In this document: positions 10,749 through 20,787 of the stretch, piece after piece
Layout: every line of letters starts with the position of its first letter
How positions within the stretch are numbered: the first letter of the stretch is position 1
Origin: Adenanthera pavonina
Lineage: Eukaryota; Streptophyta; Magnoliopsida; Fabales; Fabaceae
DNA: 64,000 nt
Direction: 5' to 3'
Assembly: GCA_026686845.1 (NCBI GenBank)
Contig: JAIVEN010000014.1
Location: forward strand, 31,084,001 to 31,148,000
Position numbers and translations under genes: made by a program
The notes under the pieces: generated by a model
What the model saw: only the letters and a program-made list of their open reading frames with translations
Database searches by the model: none
What the model was told of the DNA's origin: nothing

Positions 10749-11248
10749 AAAATTATCTTACTGAAATTGCCAAAAATGTTTTATGCTCAATTCTTCCTTA
10801 TTTTTCTTTCTTGCTTCTTCTGCCACTCATCTTTTCAATTCTATTATATTGTTGTTTTTTAGATGTACATATTAATATATAGTATATTTTTAATTTGAGA
10901 ATTACTTTCTAATTTCTGAAATAAAAATTAAATTTGGATAAAATACTTATAAAGTAATATTAAAATTAAAATTATGTTTTAATTCCATTTAGATATACAT
11001 TATGAAAATTACACAAAAATATGGTAGAATAATTGGTTTTATCATATGCAAATTTGTTTTTAAAAACAATTGTTGTGGTATTATTGTCATTGTTTAGTCA
11101 TTAATTTTCCGCCTCTGATTTCTCCCTTTCATTCAAGAGAAAATTTCCCCCTACTTTTCTTTTTTTTTTCATTTTCTTTTTCCTCCCTCATTTTCTCTTT
11201 TTATCCAAGCAAACAATACAACTTTTTTCTATATCTAAGATAAACTTA
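10749..11248. other. No gene seen, AT-rich
   Basis: AT-rich, T-tract-rich spacer between LTR a and the MITE. The 86-residue frame at 10622-10882 overlaps the LTR end and is rich in Leu, Phe and Tyr as expected for chance in T-rich DNA. Confidence 0.4.
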
Positions 11249-11251
11249 TAA

Positions 11252-11645
11252 GTGCCTGTTTGGTTCCATGTTTGCAAAACATAACCATGGTTTTCAACTA
11301 TAGTTTTCTAAAAGATGTGTTTGGCCAAACACAGGGGAAACACAAACTGATTTTTTGAAAAATAAAAAGTGAGTTAAACTATGGTTTTGGCAAAATGAGG
11401 GGAAAAGTTACTTTTCCTTTAACAAAACATGAGTTTTGGAAAATGAGAAACAAATTTACTCTATATTATATATCTAAAAATATTTTTAACCCCTATCATC
11501 CAAATAGATTTTTTGTCAAACTTACTTTTACAAAAAGAATGTCCAAACATAACAACTTCTAACAAACTTACTTTATCTAAACTTCATTTTTATAAATTTC
11601 ATTTATCTTAACTTAATTTTACAAAATAGAGAACCAAACGGGTCC
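11252..11645. mobile_element. Tourist-like (PIF/Harbinger) MITE
   Basis: A 394-bp unit has terminal inverted repeats GTGCCTGTTTGGTTC and, at the other end, GAACCAAACGGGTCC. It is flanked by the 3-bp duplication TAA (11249-11251 and 11646-11648). TIR sequence, length, AT-rich non-coding interior and the TAA duplication fit Tourist MITEs, which are moved by PIF/Harbinger transposases. No transposase gene of this type is in the window. Confidence 0.8.
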
Positions 11646-11648
11646 TAA

Positions 11649-12255
11649 ATCTCTCCAAGAATGTGAAAAGGCAAGGAAATAAAAAGATATGCAATTTTTC
11701 AATTACATTTTAGTTTTACAGATATTTGCGGGTGAACTTGTAACAATTTCAATTGAAAATTAAAGGAAAGCTTTACAATACAAGTTTTTAGATACAGTGA
11801 ATTTAGTTTTTATTTTCCTTTAATTAGTTGTGATAATTAACCTTAAGATTCTAAAAATATTTTTAAAATAAGATAAAATTAATAGATAAATAATGATAGT
11901 TAGGTAGTTAGATTTTTTTTTTGTTGAGTTGGCTTTAAAAATTATAGTTGAACATTTTCTGTTAAGGCAATTAATATTGTTAAGTGTAACACTCATAATT
12001 TTAATATTAAAACTATAAACCTTAATTGTTTGAGTTTTGGATTAAGGGAATGATAATCGATATTTAGGAAATGTGCAGTTTCTGTAACTTTAATGCTAAA
12101 AGGCTTAATGACGACAGGTTGAGTGTTCAAGCCCTACCTTAAGCTATCATCATTGTAGCCCTTATGCACTGTCCCAAACCCCCTTGTTCTCCCAACAAGA
12201 AATTGATTGAGAAATTCTATGTTATTGCTCGTAGCTCACTAAGTTGAAAGTCCTG
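11649..12255. other. No gene seen
   Basis: AT-rich spacer. Near 12110-12140 a stretch with GTTCAAGCCC resembles a tRNA-type B box, but no SINE ends could be found. Confidence 0.35.
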
Positions 12256-12259
12256 CAAA

Positions 12260-12903
12260 TCTGACCCGAATGACTACACCAGATCCACATTGATTCGCAT
12301 CGATGATGACTAGCTTAGATCCAATAACGACAACCTCTGAAAACATGGCAACGGAGCAACGTCCTTGGACAAATCCAACAATAGGCATGGCTTACTCCTC
12401 TGTGGAGTAGCAGTTGGCCATGAATGGCAACAATAGCTAGTTCTCCAATTTAGAAATTTCTCCATGAGGGTGTTTGCTTGGCTCTTTCTGAAGTGCCTGT
12501 ACAAAAATGGAGGATTGCAAGGAAAATGGAGGAAAGGAGGTAGAAGAGAGAGACGAGAGAGAGGGATTGACAAAGAGAAAGAAAATACAAAGTTGGGGAT
12601 TGTGAGGATGAAAAAGGAGAGAGAGAAAAGAAAGGAGAGAAAAAAGAGTAATCAGTACCATTGGATCATTCTTTATCAACAGTGAAAATAATTTATACAT
12701 GGCATGTGTTTCCTGAGATAAAGTTGGTAAAGTCTTTCTTTAAGGAAACGCCCGTAAAAGCGGCATTTCCTCAAATAAAAGAAAATAAAATCCTACCTTT
12801 TATTGTGTTGGTGTTTATTTGAAGAAATACTAACAATTTTATTGGCATTTCTTCAATAAATGCTAACTAATGAGTGCCAAGAAAAGCCAGTTCTGGTGTA
12901 GTG
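12260..12903. mobile_element. CACTA element terminus, truncated
   Basis: The right end at 12903 reads TTCTGGTGTAGTG, the complement of a CACTACACCAGAA terminus. The ~180 bp before it hold subterminal words (ggaaacgcc, gcggcatttcctc, ttggcatttcttc) as in CACTA ends. Further in (12500-12660) is a GA-rich stretch resembling an element leader on the other strand. No matching left end was identified, so the left boundary is approximate and the element is probably truncated. Confidence 0.5.
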
Positions 12904-13095
12904 TTGGTTAATGTTGATTGTGGCAAGAGATAGCTAAGGATTTAATTCTTTACTTGCCTATTGTTTGATTTAATTAATTACTAGTATTATGATAAACTTG
13001 TTATAATCTATTGAGGCATATCACTATGAATTGGTTGCTACATTGAAAACTTATTATATGTGCATTTATAGGGGCCTTATAACCAACCTTTTCGT
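12904..13095. other. Short spacer, nothing seen
   Basis: Non-coding AT-rich DNA between the CACTA end and the tandem repeat. Confidence 0.3.
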
Positions 13096-13099
13096 GGAT

Positions 13100-13260
13100 A
13101 TGCCACCAAAGTAAGTCTCTTGATGTGGATTAAGCTACCTTCAAATGTAGTACCACTTAAGAATATGTGTGTCGCCAAGGTAAGTCTCTTGACAGTGTAT
13201 TAGACTATCTTGGGATGTAGTACAACTTGAAAATGTGTGTGTCATCAAGATGAGTCATTA
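13100..13260 (+). repeat. ~71-bp tandem repeat, about 2.3 copies
   Basis: Units begin GCCACCAAAGTAAGTCTCTT (13102) and CGCCAAGGTAAGTCTCTTGA (~13173) and each ends in ATGTGTGTGTC-like sequence; a partial third unit starts CATCAAGATGAGTC. Divergence between units shows age. Similar modules occur in Ty3 LTRs, so this may be an LTR remnant. Confidence 0.55.
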
Positions 13261-13612
13261 AAATATGATGAGAGGTGGAATGAATTTCCCATTTGAATTC
13301 CTTTGGATATAGCATGAAATTTTTTGTGAGAAAAACTTTTAGTAGGGGAAAGTTCCGCAAGAAAGTTTTTGCACAAAAATATTCATGTAAAATTTTTCCA
13401 ATAGAAGAATTTTTCTTTACCAGTTTTTAGCATGAATATCCAGGGGGTCCTCATTATAACTAACTTCATTCCTTGGTCTTTTAGGCAACTTTTCCCTTGA
13501 ATTTTCTACTTTATCTTATATTTAATTGGATGAAAATAATATAAGAAAAGAAATTAAAAAAAAAGGAGATTAAATTTTCAAACTTTGAGACACATGAGAG
13601 TAGATATTTTTT

Positions 13613-14470
13613 GGGGAGAATTACAAATTCATGACAATGTAAAGACTTATATATGGTTTCATGACAAAGTGAAAAGTGAAGGAGGAAGTGCATAATATGT
13701 GACATAGATTGATCAAAACGCCCTTTCCAAAATCCTTTTTATTTTTTTGGTTTTTTACATTTTAATGCTTAAAGAGAAAATAGAGAGATGAAGAACTCAC
13801 AGGAAAGTTCATCGGCGGCCGGTGGCTCACTAGAGATGTTGTTGGAAACTCGCCGGTGGTCGTACTGCTTACCCGAAAACTCGTTGTAAAGTTTGCCCGA
13901 GGTATCGATTCTCCCTTGAAATTTTACATGCTTAAGCTGAATTTTTTTGGGCCAATTTTTGATTGATTAAATTCCATGCGAAACATGTAAAATTACAAGT
14001 GTAAACTGAAACTTTATAAAACCTACGGTTTCCAATCCGCAGCTAAATTTTTACACCTTGCACTTGAAATTTTACATGTTGGAGTTAATTTTTTTTTTTT
14101 GTTAATTTTCAGTTGAAAAAATTCCATGTGGGATATGAAACCCATGATTTCTAATCCCCAACTAAATTTTTATACCTTGCACTTGAAATTTTTCGTGTTT
14201 GAGCTAAATTTTTTTGGCAAATTTTTGTTACATGCGAGACATGTAAAATTACAAGTGTAAGCTGAAACTTTAAGAAATTTGTGATTTCTAATCCTCAACT
14301 GAATTTTCACATCTTGCACTTAAAATTTTACATGTTGAAGCTGAATTTTTTTGGTCCAGGATGCAAATTTTATTTTATTTTTGGTCGAGGAAGGATGCAA
14401 AATCAAAGAAAGGGAAAACAATGAATACCTTCCTCCTTTGCAAACCTTTTCTTCAATGCCGATATATAGC
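13613..14470 (+). mobile_element. Left arm of Mutator-like/foldback element with ~130-bp subrepeats
   Basis: The arm starts GGGGAGAATTACAAATTCATG; its reverse complement CATGAATTTGTAATTCTCCCC is at 18123-18143. Inside are repeated units with ACACCTTGCACTTGAAATTT words at ~14048, 14168 and 14303 and a first copy near 13915, period 120-135 bp. The region around 13805-13900 is GC-rich (cggcggccggtggctcac), with an inverse counterpart near 17920-17970. Long inverted arms with subrepeats fit a Mutator-like or foldback element. No clear 9-bp target duplication was found. Confidence 0.5.
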
Positions 14471-14516
14471 AAATGAAATCCTTTAGTGAGGCCTTACCTT
14501 CTTTTTCACATACATT

Positions 14517-16880
14517 GTAACAACCCTCATTACATTGTCTCTAACTTGGTCCCTAGCTAACAAAGTGTCATTAGCATTGTATGCAGTACCGGAGGAAATA
14601 GGACAGAGGAAAGGTTCAAGAGGAGACTGAAAGAGCTCCATGTCGTGTTGAGAAATAGAGCTACCATGGCAAGAGAGCTCCAGAATGACATTTTTTGGCT
14701 AAAACCAATAGCGCCGCAATGGAAGTCAAGAAATCAGTTTAAATTTGAATCATTTCAGTTGGACAGAAAAGAAAGAAATAAAGGGAGTGACGAAGAGACT
14801 CTGCTAAGGTTCGAATAGTACAGCCTTTGAGAGTGATTTTCGGCCTCTTAAAGCTTGAATCTTGGTTGGTAAGTGATCTCTACTCCTCCCTCTCCATTTT
14901 TTTCGATTTTGAGTTGAGTTTTTTCGGATATATATTGGGATCTTTGGTTTTGGCCGAATCCCACTGATTAAAATGAATGAAATAGGGTTAATAGAGTGTG
15001 ATTTGGTGTTTATGATCCTTAGGTATAAGTTTTGAAGGGTGTATGCATGATTTGATCTTAACTCTAAGTTGGTATTGTGTGTGGAAGTGTGAAATCTAAG
15101 ATTTATGTGGTTAAGTAGTGTTTGAATGCTCTCTAAGAGCTTAATGATACATGAAAATGGTGTTGGAACCATGGGTTAGGCCTAAATGGTTAAATTATAG
15201 AATTTGGATATTTGGATTGCATGTTAATTAAGGTATTATGATGTTGTTAAGGCTGTTTGGCTAATTGGAGAAGACAAGTCGTGGGATTGGCATTCAAGAA
15301 AACTCGTGGAATCACGTGTGTGTAGTATTGACAATCTGAGGTAACCGGGTATTTGTATTGTATGTATTGTTTGTATTGTATAGTGAGATATGATAGTGTA
15401 TATATGTATACATGCATGTTCCTTTTCATACCATGATATTTGTTGTGTATGTGTACGATTTTCTATATATCATGGTATGCACATGGTAGTTTATATATGA
15501 TGATTGTATAATATGTAGTATCTCCATACCATTGCATGCTAGCATGTCCATATAATATTTATGATGACAATATATATGTGTTTGAGGCATGTTGGCATGA
15601 TATTGGCATCATCACCATATGATTGCATAGTGAGAGATTGATGATGAGGTGATGATGATATGATAGATAATGACGATATGATACAAATTCCTATCGCTAA
15701 ATCCTCTCCTTGGGAGAGCCAGGCGGCAGAGGACAATATGATATGATGAAACATCCTTGTCACTAAATTCACTCCTTGGTAAAGCCAGGTGGCAGTGGAT
15801 TTAGGGATGCACCTTCCCTAAATCACCACTAATTCGAGGTGGTCCAGGGGAAGAAGAGCCATGGTCTAAGCTCTAGTGTAACCATTGGCCGGGTTATATT
15901 AAGGTAAGGTGAGTTTGGTGATATCCCTAAATCAGTCTTCACCAATTGTTTGAAGGGAATCATATATTGAAATGTCTTGTGATAATGACAGCTCATGGTT
16001 CTAGTCGTGTATGAGTGAAAACATGCATACCATCCACTAGCATTATATTGCACCATGTGCACGATTGTGTGGATCAGTAAATATATATTGTTTGTGGTTA
16101 GTCCCGGTTACTAAGACTATCTCATACCCCTTTCACATGAACTAACATTTCAAGTAAAGGTTCTGGTGCTAGTCTGGAGAAGTCAAGGGAGTATCATACC
16201 GGACATTGGAATATCAAGTCTATGTAGTGTTTGTGTTTTCTATGTATGTTGTGCTAAGTAGGATAGTATATTGTAATGGATATGAGGATTATGGATGGTT
16301 GTAATGATATTGTTGTTGCTGGTGTAATATGGTTATGGTTTTATATTGTATTGCGGTGTATGTATGGCTTTGGATGTCGAGAAGTCTGTATGGTGGTGTT
16401 TATGAGCTCAAAGGTGGAATTGGGCCTTGTTGGTGTGTTTTAGGACCTATAACATATGGTGTCAATTTGGGGTTCAAGGGGGTCAAATCTTCGAGGAGTG
16501 GTCCCTTTGAGGTGAAATCTCTTTAGACAAGTTGGTTAGGTGGTTTTGGACCTATGTAAATAGTCCCAAATGGTCAGATTACCTTTGGTGGTAAATGAGA
16601 GTTGTAAGTTGTGAGTTTTGGTCAAAAAGTGGCTAAATCGATATCAGGTATCCAAAATCTCCATATAAAGATGGATTGAGGTAGAATTGGTGTCTATGGA
16701 TAGATTGAGACAAGATTGACTTGTAGGAGTTAAAATCAGGTTAATTGGAGGTCAGAGTATAAAGTTATGTGCGTCAAAAGTTCACCCTGGGTTGTTGGAA
16801 ACTTCACTGATTTAAACTAGCAAGAGGCGTTGTGGCGCTAGAAAGAACGTTGTGGCGCTAGAAAGAACGTTGTGGCGAGA
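14517..16880 (+). mobile_element. Ty3-type LTR-like insertion between the inverted arms (LTR g)
   Basis: The insert opens TGTAACAACCCTCATTAC, an LTR-type start. Its body has TCACTCCTTGGTAAAGCCAGG at 15769 and a degenerate copy at 15709, then CCGGTTACTAAGACTATCTC at 16104, and ends in a matching stretch shared with 7467-7740. Related sequence lies at 47.3-47.5 kb and, inverted, at 48.3-50.05 kb. No polymerase domains were seen. The frames at 14804-15172, 15247-15429, 15539-15772 and 15829-16062 have no domains. The right boundary is set by where the arm sequence resumes. Confidence 0.5.
16829..16878 (+). repeat. 20-bp tandem repeat, 2.5 copies
   Basis: GTTGTGGCGCTAGAAAGAAC is repeated exactly at 16829-16848 and 16849-16868, followed by a partial copy. 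It lies at the inner end of LTR g. Confidence 0.85.
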
Positions 16881-16884
16881 CTTG

Positions 16885-18143
16885 TCGGAGGTGTAAAAAT
16901 TCATGGATTTCGCCGGAAAGTTCAACTACTCATTTTCTCTTTAAGCATTAAAGTTTAGAAACTTGATTGTTAGAGAAAAAAAGAAAAAGAAGATGGAGAA
17001 CTCGTCGGAAAGTTTACCGGAGGTGTTACCAATGGCCAGGGTTTACAGGATTTATCACCGGCGATTTGGGTTTGCTGAAAAGTTCACTGGAAATAGGAAT
17101 TTGACAATCATGATCAACAATAAAGGACCAAACTTCACAATAAAAATTGCCAATGAAGGACCAAACTTTCTCAACTGAAAATTCACTAAAAAAATTTAGC
17201 TCCAGCATGTAAAATTTCGGCTGTAAGGTGTAAAAAATTCAGTTTGGGATTAGATATCATAGGTTTCATAAAGTTTCAGCTCACACTTGTAATTTTAGGT
17301 GTAAGGTGTAAAAATTTAACTTGGAATTGGAAATCATAGGTTTTACAAAGTTTTAGCTCACTTGAAAAAATTCAACTCCAACATGTAAAATTTCATATTT
17401 AAGGTGTAAAAATTTAGCTTGGGAATGGAAATCATATGTTTCATAAAGTTTTAGCTCACACATGTAATTTTACTATTCCTGCATGGAATTTTTTTGAAAT
17501 AAAAATTTGCCAAAAAAATTCAGCTACACGTAAAATTTCAAATGGAAGGTGAAAATATTTAGCTAGGGATTGGAAATCATGGGTTTCATAAATTTTTAAC
17601 TCACACTTATAATTTTACATGTCTCACATGGAATTTTGAAAATTCACCAAAAAAATTCAACTTCAGTATGTAAAATTTCAGGTATAAGGTGTAAAAATTC
17701 AGCTAAGAATTGGAAATCATGGATTTCATACATTTTTAACTCACGCTTATAATTTTACATGTGCGGCGTGTAATTTTTTCAATTGAAAATTTGCCAAAAA
17801 TTTCAGCTCAAACTTGTAAAATTTCAAAGGGGAGTTAACACTTCTGGCAAACTTTTCGGTGAGTTTTTAGGCAAACACCATAGCTACCATAAAGTTTCCA
17901 ACCACATCTCCAGTGAGCCACTGGCCACTGGCATACTTTCTAGATAACCATCGGCCGCCAACAACACCTCCAACAAATTTTCCAATGAGTTCTCCATCTC
18001 TCTCTCTTTTCTCTAACAATCAAAGGCATAATAGTCAATTTAAATATGATCTTAGAAACCCTAGTCCTTCAATGTCATAAAATTTAATTATGTCATGAAA
18101 ACATAAATAATCCCTCCATTACCATGAATTTGTAATTCTCCCC
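16885..18143 (-). mobile_element. Right arm(s) of Mutator-like/foldback element with subrepeats
   Basis: At least five inverse subrepeats (TGTAAAATTTC...AAGGTGTAAAAATT) lie near 17207, 17289, 17383, 17531 and 17671. The outer part (17880-18143) mirrors 13613-13900, including ATCGGCCGCCAACAAC. The inner part is complicated: 16920-16960 mirrors the 13760 region, while 16960-17060 (agatggagaactcgtcgg) mirrors 17985-18020. A second, overlapping inverted pair therefore exists, perhaps two elements or a rearrangement. The frame at 16963-17178 is chance. Confidence 0.5.
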
Positions 18144-18710
18144 TTTTTTTGGGGTTACGCATCTAACGAATTAAAAAATATTTATAGCATATTCTATTTG
18201 CATACAAAAGCTTCTTTCTAATTGAATATTGACTCTATGTGTCTATCATATCTCTGCATGATTGCATGGATAGATATTACTACATCTTAGGACATATATT
18301 TTTAGAAGATTGTATTAAAGATATTAAAAATTATTACTAAATTGAATGAGATTTGTAATTAATTTTTTAAAATTTAAAACTTAAGGTTAAAAATAATGAT
18401 ATTTTCTTCAATTTTTATTTAAAAAATATTTTTTTTCAAATTTAAACAAAATTAATTTTGAAAAAATTAACTCAACTCAAGGATTTAGAACAATACTGTT
18501 AGAAATAATGTACAATGAAGAAGAAAAGAGCCAAAATAAGAACTATGAAGAGTAATTAGAGGACTGAAACCTAGAAATACCAAGAGTGAAAATCAATAAA
18601 CTTTAAACTATTTGAGGGAGATTGGGGTTTGCTATTGTTATTAGTACGTATTTGACGCTAGAAGATTGTTAATTAAGCTGGCTCAAAAACACAAAGCAAT
18701 ATTCCCTGTG
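18144..18710. other. No gene seen
   Basis: AT-rich spacer between the inverted-repeat element and the 7SL cluster. No LTR or TIR ends recognised. Confidence 0.35.
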
Positions 18711-18758
18711 ATGGGGAGGGGAGTACTCCAAAAAGGTGATGATTCCATGGTGTGACAA

Positions 18759-18801
18759 GTACCACATTGAGCAGTAGAGGACAAAATATAAAACTATATA
18801 A
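18759..18801 (+). promoter_or_regulatory. USE/TATA promoter of 7SL copy 1
   Basis: GTACCACATTG (18759-18769) is a degenerate form of the plant snRNA upstream sequence element RTCCCACATCG. It is followed after 24 bp by CTATATAA (18794-18801). The G at 18825 then lies 31 bases after the first base of the TATA-like box. This is the Pol III-type spacing I know from plant U6 genes. Confidence 0.65.
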
Positions 18802-18824
18802 TTGTGTATCACCAATGATAGTTT

Positions 18825-19130
18825 GCTGAGCTGGGTTGCACCAGCTTGTAACCTGAGTAGGGGCATAAAGGTGATGGGACATGAGCATCTCTAAAGTTGC
18901 CGATGGAGAGCTGGGAAGGGTATTTGGGTGTGTGCATGAGAACTAAAACTACTTCCCAAAGTCAGAGTTGTGTTGAGGCTGTCTTTCCAGAGCAGCGCCA
19001 TCCTTGGCAACCTTTCCTGGCTCCTCCAGGTGAAATTAAGTTGTTGGGCCTTCGTTGATGTCTTCAAAGCATCTCTCATGTGGATGAGGAGATGAACGTA
19101 GAAGTGGGGCATGGGTTTCACATTTGTGTG
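18825..19130 (+). ncRNA. 7SL (SRP) RNA-like gene, copy 1
   Basis: The inferred start GCTGAGCTGGGTTGC is followed by CTTGTAACCTGAGTAGGGG and CATAAAGGTGATGGGAC, resembling the conserved 5' (Alu) domain of plant 7SL RNA, the scaffold of the signal recognition particle. The start is set by promoter spacing. Copy 2 aligns with it (TTGTAAC, AGGGGCATTAAGGTGGTGGG). The end is uncertain, as a usual 7SL length of ~300 nt would finish near 19125 without a clear T run. I cannot fold it here, so it could be a gene or a recent pseudogene. Opposite-strand frames at 18669-19121 are shadows. Confidence 0.6.
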
Positions 19131-19149
19131 TAATTTCCTCCCCAGGTAC

Positions 19150-19302
19150 GTCTCATTTCCGGAGCTTTGGTAAGGGTAAGGACTTGGGTTTCAAATTTGG
19201 GTGCGTAATTCCAAGGCCCGGGTTACATTAAGGCTGACTTCGCAGAGCAGCAGCAACCTATCGTAGCTCTCACTCCCCAGCGGCTGTAACCATAGCCTTT
19301 TT
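19150..19302 (+). ncRNA. 7SL-like 3' fragment (copy 1', no promoter)
   Basis: ATTAAGGCTGACTTCGCAGA at ~19227 mirrors GTTGAGGCTGTCTTTCCAGA in copy 1, and GGGTTTCAAATTTGGGTGCG at ~19187 mirrors a stretch of copy 1. It ends with T5 (19298-19302), a possible Pol III stop. There is no promoter, so it looks like a partial duplication of the 3' two-thirds of the unit, or the true 3' end of copy 1 after an internal duplication. Confidence 0.4.
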
Positions 19303-19880
19303 CAACATGGAATGAAACATGATACATGATCCTATCTTTCTATCAGAATATAAAGCCCAGTTTTGTGAGAATGAAACGAGTAAAAGGATCCTATCTTTCT
19401 ATCTTTCTACCAACGAAACAAAGTTAAAGACTCCTTGATGTCCTTCAGGATCAGCATGTGGTTCTCAGTGAAAAGCATAAGAATGACCATAAAGAATCGC
19501 CCCGTATAATACATATGGCAGACAGAGTGTCGTTCACATCCGCGTGGATATGTACGGTATTTAAAAACGTTTTCACAAACAGTATCTTCTTACCTTTAGG
19601 CTTTTTACATATGTGCACACAAACATATACCTCTGTTTTCTATCCAAAAAACACAGATAAACGAGGTATTTTCTACCTTCATTATGTAGGTGCGTATACA
19701 TACACACATACACTTATGATTATTGTTTCTTGGGATCTAATTAGTTACTTTTATTGCTTGTATTAATCTTATATTTACAAATGGTGGGAGTATATATGTT
19801 TCAGACGATTCATGAGTTTGGTGGCACCAAAGTCCAGATTCATTCTCGTCGATCGGCAATTGTAGCTGTACGTTTACTTT
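19303..19880. other. Spacer in 7SL cluster, no gene
   Basis: Contains GATCCTATCTTTCTATCAGA at 19328, partly repeated at 19387, and a related stretch (CAGTTTTGTGA) that recurs at ~22794-22840, so the cluster's flank was also copied. The 102-residue frame at 19458-19766 has no domain. Confidence 0.4.
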
Positions 19881-19922
19881 GTCCCACATCGTGTGGTCTT
19901 GAAAACAAACCATACTTTATAA
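19881..19922 (+). promoter_or_regulatory. Perfect USE plus TATA, promoter of 7SL copy 2
   Basis: GTCCCACATCG (19881-19891) matches the plant snRNA/7SL USE exactly. After a 23-bp spacer comes TTTATAAG (19915-19922), and the G at 19947 is 32 bases beyond the first T of the box. The short USE-TATA spacing is the Pol III arrangement used by U6, U3 and 7SL genes, against about 10 bp more in Pol II snRNA genes. Confidence 0.8.
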
Positions 19923-19946
19923 GAATCGGACACCACTTACCTGATT

Positions 19947-20174
19947 GCCAAACTAACGAATTGGCCTGTAACTTGTACAGGGGCATTAAGGTGGTGGGAC
20001 TAATAGCTGTAGCGCTTTCACCCAAGTTGGCCGCTTGTCTTTGTCTCCCCCAAGCAAACCTCAACCTTTCAAGTAGCATGGCCTCCCCATGGCTGAAAAA
20101 ATAGTGGGTCTGGGATTACTCCCGAGCTTGAGGGGAAATAGTATGATTGAGCGCTATTCGAACCATCATCTTTT
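19947..20174 (+). ncRNA. 7SL (SRP) RNA-like gene, copy 2
   Basis: Beginning GCCAAACTAACGAATTGGCC at the spot predicted by the promoter, it has TGTAACTTGTACAGGGGC then CATTAAGGTGGTGGGAC, the conserved 5' domain of plant 7SL, and later CACCCAAGTTGGCCGCTTGTC. The first T run downstream is at 20169-20173 (CTTTTTCC), giving ~228 nt, shorter than the usual ~300, so it may be internally deleted. A perfect USE upstream argues for recent activity. The open frames here (19754-20104 and its complement) are shadows. Confidence 0.65.
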
Positions 20175-20410
20175 TCCTACCAATACATGTCAAAACTCTG
20201 AAGCTTCCATAGCTTAAATATTAATAAGTAGGGTACTTTTTGTGAGGAATGGAATAACGATAATCGGATTAAACTGTGTGTTCAGACTTCAGATGTCTCC
20301 AAAGTTGGCAATTTTAGTAGTTTTCGTACACTCTAAAGCATGCATGGTAGTTTTCATTCCTTATTAATATTTGACACCAGAAACCTATTACCCTTGGTTT
20401 GAAACACACA

Positions 20411-20510
20411 AATTTTCCATGTGGTGGGGTGTCCAAAAAGGTGATGATGGTTCAGGTGTGTGACACGATCAATTCCCACGTCTAGTATTTGAGAGAAAGT
20501 ACAATATAGT
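20411..20510 (+). promoter_or_regulatory. Third 7SL-unit promoter remnant
   Basis: GTGTCCAAAAAGGTGATGAT followed by GTGTGACAC repeats the sequence just upstream of copy 1 (18727-18757: CTCCAAAAAGGTGATGATTC, GTGTGACAAG). A USE-like ATTCCCACGTC lies at 20472-20482. No 7SL body follows; CACTA element 2 begins at 20605. It is the broken start of a third unit. Confidence 0.5.
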
Positions 20511-20756
20511 TATTTAAATTTTCATCATCAATTTTACTTATTAGTACAATATTGCTTATATATATATATATATTTAATAACAGAATAAAAAAACCGAATC
20601 ATGACACTACAAAAAAACCAACTTTCAGCGATGACTTTCGGCAGCGACAAAAAAAAGTCATCACTGAAAGTATGTTTTCGACGACGACAGAAAAAGTCCT
20701 AGCTGAAAGTGTGATTTTTGACGACGACACAAAAAGTTGTCACCGAAAGTCACACT

Positions 20757-20787
20757 TTTAGCGACGACAGAAAAAGTCGTCGCTAAA
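20757..20787. repeat. Perfect 12-bp hairpin in CACTA 2 subterminal region
   Basis: TTTAGCGACGAC, seven bases (AGAAAAA), then GTCGTCGCTAAA. Neighbouring degenerate copies alternate orientation through 20627-20875. Confidence 0.9.

Noticed and set aside
12095..12150. tRNA-like B box suggesting another SINE
   Set aside because: No A box, poly-A tail or target duplication could be found.
12310..12700. Overlapping open frames of 73-87 codons on both strands
   Set aside because: They come from a GA/TC-rich tract, which lacks stops by composition; no domain is visible.
14804..16062. Series of minus-strand frames (up to 122 codons)
   Set aside because: They lie antisense in LTR g, have no recognisable domains and are interrupted; taken as chance.
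19754..20104. 116-codon plus-strand frame and its 79-codon complement
   Set aside because: They overlap the 7SL-like gene exactly; RNA gene conservation and promoter geometry explain the sequence better.
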